DNA of 38,470 bases from a virus: the IMG/VR virus record IMGVR_UViG_3300036846_001591, positions 1-38,470 of that record. The stretch is one strand, 5' to 3'. The position numbers were made by a program, and so were the translations under genes. Positions 32,114-38,470 of the stretch are shown one piece after another. The notes beneath the pieces are model-generated. The model saw only the letters and a program-made list of their open reading frames with translations, was not told the origin of the DNA and made no database searches. The stretch's first letter is position 1. The number at the start of each line of letters is the position of its first letter.

Positions 32114-35027
32114 CAAAAACCTCCGATTGCAGGTTTTACTGAGTGCGGTCGATAAAATCACCCGCCCGTTTAAATCCATGCAGGCCAGCAATAAAGCGCT
32201 GGCCGCGTCGGTTAAAGCCACAAAAGACCAGTTAAAACAGCTTGATACTCAAGCCGGGAAAATTGACGGTTTCCGCAAGACAAAAAACCAGGTTGCCGCC
32301 GCCGCGCAGGCGCTGAACACGGCCCGCGATAAAGCGCGCGATCTGGCCATTGCATTGAAATCCACTGACGGCCCGACCGCCAAGCAGGCCCGCCAATTTC
32401 AGAAAGCCAGGGAAGAAGCGGCCAAGCTTCAACAGAAATTCGCAGATTTACGGCTTTCACTGCAAAACCAGCGTACCGCCCTGCAAAACAGCGGCGTGGC
32501 AACAAATCGATTGGGCGAGGCTCAGCGTTCTCTGCGGTCAAACATCACCGGGGTGACGGGTGCATTAGCCGCGCAGCAGAAACGATTAGACCAGCAGGCA
32601 CAGCAGCAAAAGCGGCTGAATGCCGCCCGCCACCAGTTTGATGAAAGCAATCAGCGCAAAGTGATGGCCGCCGGGGTGGGCTATACGTCAATGGCCACCG
32701 GGCGCGCCATGGGCCGTGGACTGGTTGACGCTTTGCATGTGGGCTATGACTTCGATGCGATGATGAGTAAAACACAGGCAGTGACACGCATCCCAACCAA
32801 AGCCGATCCGCAAATGCAGTCATTACGGCACCAGGCGCGAACCTTGCCGCTATCGTCAAAATTCACCGATCTCCAGGTGGCTGAGGGGCAATATTTTCTT
32901 GGCAGAACAGGCTACTCACCCCAACAAGTTTTAAAGGCGATGCCAGGGATGTTGAATCTGGCCGCTGCCGGCGACATTGACCTTGGCACCACGGCAGATA
33001 TTGCGTCAAACATCCAAACCGCCATGGGGATCCCTGCGGAAAAAATGGACAGGGTTGCAGACGTTCTTACCGCCCTGTTTACCCGTAACAACGTTGATAT
33101 TCCCATGCTGGGCGAATCGCTGAAATATTCCGCCGGTGTGGGGCGTGAGTACGGGCAAAGCCTGGAAACCGTATCCGCTGCCACGGCCATTATGGGTAAT
33201 GCCGGCATTCAGGGGAGCCAGGCGGGTACAGCGATGCGTGCCATTCTGAGCCGTATCGGTAACAGCGCCACGGTTAAAAAGCTGGGTGTAACCACCAAAG
33301 ATAAAGACGGCAACATGCGTGACTTGGTCGATATTTTAAAAGATATCAATCAGAAAACGTCAAAAATGGGGAACGTCGATCGCGGCAAGGTTTTTAAAGA
33401 CATTGCCGGCATGTATGCAGTCACCGGATTTGGTGAACTGATGCGGGCGGTATCGGACGGTAAGCTGCAACAAATGCGCGGCGCGCCGGGTGAGTATGAC
33501 GGGGAGGCAAAGCGGGTTTCCAACACCATGCTGGATAACATGAAAGGCGACATGACGATGTTACATGCCGCCCTGGAAAATATCAGCGTTGAATTATTTG
33601 AAAAAAATGACGCCTGGCTGCGCAAAACGGCAAAAGGCATCAGCAACTTTTTACATGGCGTTGCTGAGTTCCTGAAAGCACATCCAAAAGTCAGCGCCGC
33701 CCTCGTCAAAATTGGTGCGGCAGCGGCCATTTCAACCACCGTTTTCGGCACACTGGCCATCGCTGTTGTAGGTCTACTGGGGCCGTTCGCCCTACTCCGA
33801 TTCAGTACGCGCATGTTGGGGATCCGTCTGCTGCCCAATCTGTCACTCAGCATGCTGAAATTTGCCAGCACTGCCCCGATCACAACCAGGCAGGTCGGCA
33901 GTTTCAGCCGTTCACTGCTGGAAGCGGGAAAGAATGCACTGACCTTTTCTAAACAGCACCTTGGAAGCGCCGGGCGCGCTGTCGCGTCTTTTGCATCATC
34001 ACCGCTACAAACTGCAACTAAAGGGATTAAAGGCATTGGCCGCGTCTTTACCTGGCTGGCTACATCCCCGTTGCGGTTCCTGCGTTTTGCCCTGGGCGGC
34101 CTGGGGAGCATGTTCGGTATTTTGGTCAGCCCGCTTGGGTTGATTGCTGCCGCCGTCGTCGGCGCAGGCCTGATGATTTATAAATACTGGAATCCGATCA
34201 AAGCATTCCTGAGTGGCGTGGTTGACGGTTTCAAAGCTGCGGCGGCCCCCATCAAAGACGCTTTTGCACCACTGATGCCGGTATTCACCTGGATTGGTGA
34301 CAAGATTAAGGCCCTTTGGGGCTGGTTTACCGATCTGCTAACCCCGGTGAAGTCGACAAAAGACAACCTGGACAGTGCCGCATCGGCGGGGAAAAAGTTC
34401 GGCGAGTTTCTGGCATCAGGCATTGAATTAGCACTTACACCGCTAAAGCTACTCACAGATTCAATTAAGTGGGTTTTAGACAAGCTAGACGAAGTTAAAA
34501 CCAAATCGGATAAAACCCGTCTATTAGCCCAGACAAACCCCGGCGTTGCCGATGCGGCCCGCCGGGCCGGTGTGGTCATGACGCCAGGCCCGCAAGGCAA
34601 TTCAGCGGCAGCAATACGCAATAGGTATACCGGCGAGCACGATAGCGGCGGCAGGATCCCGCTGGGGAAATTTGGCGTCGTGGGCGAGTATGGCCCGGAA
34701 ATTGTCAACGGGCCGGCGAATGTCACCAGTCGCAAGAATACCGCCGCCATGGCAGCAGTCGCCGCATTATTTATGGGTGACCCTGCTACCGCTGCCGACG
34801 CCCCCTTGCACCCCTATAGCCTGCCGGGGAGCCAATACCCGCGCGGGGCTACTTCATCGCATCACCAGGGCGGCGATACATACATCGACATTCACGCCCC
34901 TATTCAAATTATCGCTCAGGCCCACCACACCCCACAGGACATTGCGCGGGAAATCGCGCGGCAACTGGATGCACGGGAACGGCAGGCAAGATCCAGGGCG
35001 AACAGCAGTTTTAACGATATCGAGTAA
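32106..35027 (+). CDS. T: tape measure protein T
   Basis: A 973-residue tail length determinant. The N-terminus has long coiled-coil segments (residues 20-180). It is followed by the tape-measure core with GYDFDAMMSKTQAVTRIPTK and MGNAGIQGSQAGTAMRAILS, then hydrophobic segments near residues 540-565 and 670-695. The tail ends with QLDARERQARSRANSSFNDI. Length exceeds P2 T (815 residues), which would predict a slightly longer tail. Confidence 0.94.
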   Translation: MSDKNLRLQVLLSAVDKITRPFKSMQASNKALAASVKATKDQLKQLDTQAGKIDGFRKTKNQVAAAAQALNTARDKARDLAIALKSTDGPTAKQARQFQKAREEAAKLQQKFADLRLSLQNQRTALQNSGVATNRLGEAQRSLRSNITGVTGALAAQQKRLDQQAQQQKRLNAARHQFDESNQRKVMAAGVGYTSMATGRAMGRGLVDALHVGYDFDAMMSKTQAVTRIPTKADPQMQSLRHQARTLPLSSKFTDLQVAEGQYFLGRTGYSPQQVLKAMPGMLNLAAAGDIDLGTTADIASNIQTAMGIPAEKMDRVADVLTALFTRNNVDIPMLGESLKYSAGVGREYGQSLETVSAATAIMGNAGIQGSQAGTAMRAILSRIGNSATVKKLGVTTKDKDGNMRDLVDILKDINQKTSKMGNVDRGKVFKDIAGMYAVTGFGELMRAVSDGKLQQMRGAPGEYDGEAKRVSNTMLDNMKGDMTMLHAALENISVELFEKNDAWLRKTAKGISNFLHGVAEFLKAHPKVSAALVKIGAAAAISTTVFGTLAIAVVGLLGPFALLRFSTRMLGIRLLPNLSLSMLKFASTAPITTRQVGSFSRSLLEAGKNALTFSKQHLGSAGRAVASFASSPLQTATKGIKGIGRVFTWLATSPLRFLRFALGGLGSMFGILVSPLGLIAAAVVGAGLMIYKYWNPIKAFLSGVVDGFKAAAAPIKDAFAPLMPVFTWIGDKIKALWGWFTDLLTPVKSTKDNLDSAASAGKKFGEFLASGIELALTPLKLLTDSIKWVLDKLDEVKTKSDKTRLLAQTNPGVADAARRAGVVMTPGPQGNSAAAIRNRYTGEHDSGGRIPLGKFGVVGEYGPEIVNGPANVTSRKNTAAMAAVAALFMGDPATAADAPLHPYSLPGSQYPRGATSSHHQGGDTYIDIHAPIQIIAQAHHTPQDIAREIARQLDARERQARSRANSSFNDIE

Positions 35028-35038
35028 GGACGATCATT

Positions 35039-35503
35039 ATGATGATGGCATTAGGCATGTTCGTGTTCATGCTGCAAACCGTTCCATACCAGGAGTTTCA
35101 ACACCAGATGGCCTGGCGGCATCCGACCAATAGCCGCGTCGGACTTCGCCCACAAAGCCAGTTTCTGGGGCCGGATGATGAAACCATCACGCTAAGCGGC
35201 GTTTTGCTGCCGGCATTAACCGGGGGCCGGGTTTCCCTGATGGCTATCCAATTAATGGCTGAAACCGGCAAGGCCTGGTCATTGATTGAGGGGAGCGGTG
35301 CAATACATGGCATGTTCGTGATCGAGAGCCTGAGTCGCACCAAAACTGTATTCTTTGCGGATGGCTCCGCCCGTCGTATTGAGTTCACGATCACACTCAA
35401 GCGCACGGATGAAGGACTAAAAGACATGTTCGGCGATTTGTCTCAGCAATTTGAAGACCTGGCCGAGCAGGTTTCCGATACCGTCGGTGGGTTCCTGTCA
35501 TGA
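35039..35503 (+). CDS. U: tail protein U
   Basis: A 154-residue homologue of P2 gpU. ALGMFVFMLQTVPYQEFQHQ and WRHPTNSRVGLRPQSQFLGP are conserved. AAGGA lies at the right distance for the first of the consecutive ATG codons (35039). It overlaps D by four bases. Confidence 0.93.
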   Translation: MMMALGMFVFMLQTVPYQEFQHQMAWRHPTNSRVGLRPQSQFLGPDDETITLSGVLLPALTGGRVSLMAIQLMAETGKAWSLIEGSGAIHGMFVIESLSRTKTVFFADGSARRIEFTITLKRTDEGLKDMFGDLSQQFEDLAEQVSDTVGGFLS

Positions 35504-36591
35504 GCCTGATCGATACGTTAGACAAACTCGGCGGCGACAATACCCCGGCGTACTCACTTAGCATTGAGGGCGTTGATATTACCGGGAAGGTGAAAGAAAA
35601 ATTAATCAACCTGACGCTAACGGATAACCGGGGCTTTGAAGCTGACCAGATCAACATTGAGCTTGACGATAGCGAAGGCAATTTGAAGCTGCCACGCCGT
35701 GGCGTCAGCCTGGCTGTTGCACTTGGTTGGAAAGATACCGGGGTGATCGATAAAGGGACGTTTGTCGTTGATGAAATTGGCCATGCTGGCGCACCTGACG
35801 TATTGACCATAACAGCCCGTAGTGCGGATTTTCGGCAAACATTGAACGTGAAGCGTGATGCCTCCTATCATAAAAAAACCATAGGAGACATTGTCAAAAC
35901 CATTGCCGGCCGCAATAAGCTGGCGGCGGTCATCAATAAGAATGTGGCAGACATTCAGATCGGACATATCGACCAGACTACCGAATCGGACGGGAGTTTT
36001 ATCACCCGGCTGGCAAAAGAGAATGGCGCAGTGGCAGCAATAAAAAATGGCAATCTGCTGTTTTTTAAACAGGGCCAAAATATGACCGCCGGGGGAAAGC
36101 AGATTCCGGCAATCCTCATTAACCGCCAGTCCGGTGATAACCATCAATTCACGTTAACCGATCGGAGAGCTTATACCGGCGTTGTGGCCAACTGGCTGAA
36201 TACCCGCACGGCAAAAAGCGAACAGGTTAAGGTTAAACGCCGTCGGGTAAAGAAACCTGCGGTTGTCGATGAGAAACAGGGGGAATACCTGATCGGCAGT
36301 GATGAAAATGTGTTGGTACTGCGTCACACCTACGCATCAAAATATAATGCACAACGAGCAGCAAAGGCCAATTGGGAACGTATTCAACGTGGTGTTGCCA
36401 CCTTCTCTATTCAGCTTGCGCACGGACGCGCAGACATTTACCCGGAAGCACCGGTCACAGTTTCAGGTTTCAAAAAAGAGATCGATGAGGCCAACTGGAC
36501 GCTGGTTAAAGTGACCCACTCACTGAATAACAGCGGTTTTACTACCGCCCTCGATTTGGAGGTCAAGATTGACGATCTGGAAATGGAATGA
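35500..36591 (+). CDS. D: tail hub protein D
   Basis: A 363-residue gpD homologue, often annotated as late control protein D; it is the baseplate hub related to T4 gp27. Typical are DNRGFEADQINIELDDSEGN, VDEIGHAGAPDVLTITARSA and SDGSFITRLAKENGAVAAIK. Last gene of the operon. The 74 bases after it hold a dyad AATAATT-GTGCAT-AATTATT (36603-36622) and the ogr ribosome site. Confidence 0.95.
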   Translation: MSLIDTLDKLGGDNTPAYSLSIEGVDITGKVKEKLINLTLTDNRGFEADQINIELDDSEGNLKLPRRGVSLAVALGWKDTGVIDKGTFVVDEIGHAGAPDVLTITARSADFRQTLNVKRDASYHKKTIGDIVKTIAGRNKLAAVINKNVADIQIGHIDQTTESDGSFITRLAKENGAVAAIKNGNLLFFKQGQNMTAGGKQIPAILINRQSGDNHQFTLTDRRAYTGVVANWLNTRTAKSEQVKVKRRRVKKPAVVDEKQGEYLIGSDENVLVLRHTYASKYNAQRAAKANWERIQRGVATFSIQLAHGRADIYPEAPVTVSGFKKEIDEANWTLVKVTHSLNNSGFTTALDLEVKIDDLEME

Positions 36592-36665
36592 TGCAAAACA
36601 GCAATAATTGTGCATAATTATTAGCAATACTGACCATAGTCAGGGCATCTCGGAGAATCCCCCCC

Positions 36666-36887
36666 ATGATGCATTGCCCGCTTTGCGGCCAGGCCGCACA
36701 CACCCGATCATCAAGCTATATCACCACAACCACCAAAGAACGTTACAACCAGTGCACCAATATCAATTGCGGTTGCACGTTCGTGAGCCATGAAACCTTT
36801 ACCCGTACCATTTCCCAACCGCAAACCGTGGATCCCGTCCAGCCTCACCCCAAAAGCAACGGACAAACCTCATTAATCTTTGGCTAA
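36666..36887 (+). CDS. ogr: late gene activator Ogr
   Basis: A 73-residue zinc finger activator matching P2 Ogr (72 residues). The zinc ligands are Cys4, Cys7, Cys30 and Cys35 in HCPLCG...CTNINC. SYITTTTKERYNQC is nearly identical to P2. Ogr binds TGT-N12-ACA dyads and contacts RNA polymerase alpha at late promoters. The three such sites in this window are its likely targets, and it may also answer P4-like satellites. Confidence 0.95.
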   Translation: MMHCPLCGQAAHTRSSSYITTTTKERYNQCTNINCGCTFVSHETFTRTISQPQTVDPVQPHPKSNGQTSLIFG

Positions 36888-36997
36888 TTAAGCTGCCCGC
36901 AGAAGTGGGCGGTTGCACATCCTCGCTTACCCCGCGGTCTAAATGTGGACACTAAAAATAAAAAATACTTATAATTCAATTGAAAAAACAATAAAAA
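36888..36997. other. right phage-host junction (attR region)
   Basis: A 110-base stretch between ogr and the ptsG terminator. It begins with a weak hairpin (GCCCGC...GTGGGC) that may end the ogr transcript, then AT-rich host-like DNA. attR should lie here because the ptsG terminator is intact. The matching attL core was not found in bases 1-1391, so its exact position is unknown. Confidence 0.5.
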
Positions 36998-37017
36998 AGG
37001 GAGGCTTTCACCTCCCT
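36998..37017 (-). terminator. ptsG terminator
   Basis: AGGGAGG (36998-37004) and CCTCCCT (37011-37017) pair around six bases. Read on the minus strand they are followed by TTTTTATTGTTTTTT, a strong rho-independent terminator 20 bases after the ptsG stop. Confidence 0.85.
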
Positions 37018-37036
37018 CAAAACTCCCCTACCTGAA

Positions 37037-38470
37037 TTAATGGTTACGGATGTACTCGTCCATATCCGTTTTCAGGTTATCAGATTTGGTACCAAAGATA
37101 GCCTGAACACCCGAGCCTGCGACAACGACGCCGGCAGCACCCAGTTTTTTCAGGCCAGCCTGGTCAACCTTACTCACGTCCGCCACGCTAACACGCAGAC
37201 GGGTGATACAGGCATCCAGGTTGGTGATGTTTTCTTTACCGCCGAAAGCCTGAACCAGCGCCGCAGACATTTCAGAACCGCCCTGCGCAACCTGCTCAGA
37301 AACAGTGTCTTCGCGACCTGGGGTTTTCAGATCCAGCTTGGCAATCAGCACACGGAAGATGGTGTAGTACACCAGACCGTAGATGATACCGACGATTGGG
37401 AACAGCCAAATTTTGCTGCTGTTACCGCTCAGTACGATAAAGTCGATCAAACCGTGTGAGAAGCTGGTGCCGTCACGCATACCCAGCAGGATACAGATCG
37501 GGAACGCCAGGCCAGCCAGGATGGCATGGATTGCGTACAGGATCGGCGCGACGAACATGAATGAGAACTCGATCGGTTCGGTGATACCGGTCAGGAACGA
37601 GGTCAAGGCAGCGGAGATCATGATACCGCCGACTTTAGCGCGGTTTTCCGGCTTGGCTGAGTGCCAGATGGCAATCGCAGCAGCAGGCAGACCGTACATT
37701 TTGAACAGGAAGCCGCCCGACAGTTTACCCGCAGTTGGGTCACCCGCCATATAACGTGGGATATCGCCGTGGAATACCTGACCTGCTGCGTTGGTGTACT
37801 CACCAATCTGCATTTGGAACGGTACGTTCCAGATATGGTGCAGACCAAATGGCACCAGCGCACGTTCAACCACGCCGTAAATACCAAACGCCACTACCGG
37901 GTTCTGATAAGCAGCCCATTGGGAGAAGGTCTGGATAGCCGTACCGATTGGAGGCCAGATGAAGGACAATACTACGCCCAGAACGATCGCCGCCAGGCCG
38001 GAGATAATCGGCACAAAACGCTTACCTGCAAAGAAGCCCAGGTATTCCGGCAATTGAATGCGGAAGAAGCGGTTGAACATATAGGCAGCGATGGAGCCGG
38101 AGATAATCCCCCCGAGCACACCGGTATCCGCCAAATGTTTGGCCGCAATCTCTTCAGCCGGCAAGTGCAGCACCAAAGGTGCAACCACCGCCATGGTTTT
38201 CACCATGATGCCATAAGCCACGACTGCAGCCAGTGCGGATACACCGTCGTTGTTTGTGAAGCCCAGGGCAACACCGATGGCGAAAATTAACGGCATATTG
38301 GCGAAAACAGAACCGCCGGCTTCCGCCATCACGTGGGAGACTACCGCAGGTAGCCAGCTAAAGTTGGCGGAACCGACGCCCAGCAGGATACCTGCTATAG
38401 GCAATACGGACACCGGCAGCATTAGCGACTTACCTACTTTTTGCAGGTTTGCAAATGCGTTCTTGAACAT
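37037..38470 (-). CDS. ptsG: glucose PTS permease IICB
   Basis: A 477-residue glucose transporter, EIICB-Glc, the same length as in E. coli and nearly identical to it. The IIC part (residues 1 to about 380) carries multiple membrane spans and the glucose-binding ITEPIEFSF motif. The C-terminal IIB domain contains the phosphorylated cysteine in [11 protein letters not shown] (Cys421). It receives phosphate from EIIA-Glc (crr) and imports glucose as glucose 6-phosphate. The linker (about residues 380-400) differs from E. coli. The start codon is the last three bases of the window, so its promoter is outside. Confidence 0.97.
   Translation of the reverse strand: MFKNAFANLQKVGKSLMLPVSVLPIAGILLGVGSANFSWLPAVVSHVMAEAGGSVFANMPLIFAIGVALGFTNNDGVSALAAVVAYGIMVKTMAVVAPLVLHLPAEEIAAKHLADTGVLGGIISGSIAAYMFNRFFRIQLPEYLGFFAGKRFVPIISGLAAIVLGVVLSFIWPPIGTAIQTFSQWAAYQNPVVAFGIYGVVERALVPFGLHHIWNVPFQMQIGEYTNAAGQVFHGDIPRYMAGDPTAGKLSGGFLFKMYGLPAAAIAIWHSAKPENRAKVGGIMISAALTSFLTGITEPIEFSFMFVAPILYAIHAILAGLAFPICILLGMRDGTSFSHGLIDFIVLSGNSSKIWLFPIVGIIYGLVYYTIFRVLIAKLDLKTPGREDTVSEQVAQGGSEMSAALVQAFGGKENITNLDACITRLRVSVADVSKVDQAGLKKLGAAGVVVAGSGVQAIFGTKSDNLKTDMDEYIRNH

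Noticed and set aside
1-38470. CRISPR arrays, tRNA or rRNA genes, complete insertion sequences
   Set aside because: I looked for regularly spaced repeats, tRNA-like cloverleaf ends and transposase motifs and saw none.

Overview
The window is a nearly complete P2-type (Peduovirus-like) temperate phage genome integrated in an enterobacterial chromosome. The right edge is a full-length ptsG (glucose PTS IIBC), almost identical to the Escherichia coli protein and the only clear host gene. That protein and the overall flavour of the phage genes suggest Enterobacterales, probably a Serratia-like or Yersinia-like member of the Yersiniaceae; the species cannot be fixed from sequence alone.

Layout, left to right. 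1-1391: an AT-rich ATPase gene on the minus strand, probably the first gene of a defence operon that continues beyond the left edge. 1392-3002: a small acidic protein gene, a P2-type integrase broken by a one-base frameshift, and a C-type repressor. 2987-8124: a rightward early operon (Cox-like protein, several small phage proteins, a TraR/DksA zinc finger protein, the rolling-circle replication protein A and one more small protein). 8125-13529: an AT-rich cargo block in the place where P2 carries tin and old. It holds a 693-residue P-loop NTPase, the probable cos region, and a two-gene operon (DUF559-type nuclease plus a HEPN- or pPIWI-nuclease-like protein). 13530-16337: Q and P, leftward. 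16528-28343: O N M L X, a lambdoid lysis cassette, R S, V W J I and three receptor-binding or fibre genes. 28344-29849: a second cargo site in the place of P2 Z/fun. 29850-36887: FI FII E/E' T U D ogr. 36888-38470: the phage-host junction, the ptsG terminator and ptsG.

Control of the late genes can be read directly. A TGT-N12-ACA dyad, the P2 Ogr/Delta activator site, occurs three times: between P and O, before V, and before FI. The ogr gene that makes the activator lies at the right end. The immunity switch is visible as a 20-bp imperfect direct repeat over a strong rightward promoter between the repressor and Cox genes.

The most interesting content is the cargo. There are three separate accessory loci, each at or next to a known P2 exclusion-gene position and each visibly richer in A+T than the phage backbone. 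They hold at least five uncharacterised proteins that look like antiphage or exclusion functions. The receptor-binding region is also replaced (an SGNH-hydrolase spike, a LamG-like lectin and a short collar fibre, with no G chaperone), as is the lysis cassette (S21-like pinholin, SAR endolysin, nested Rz/Rz1).
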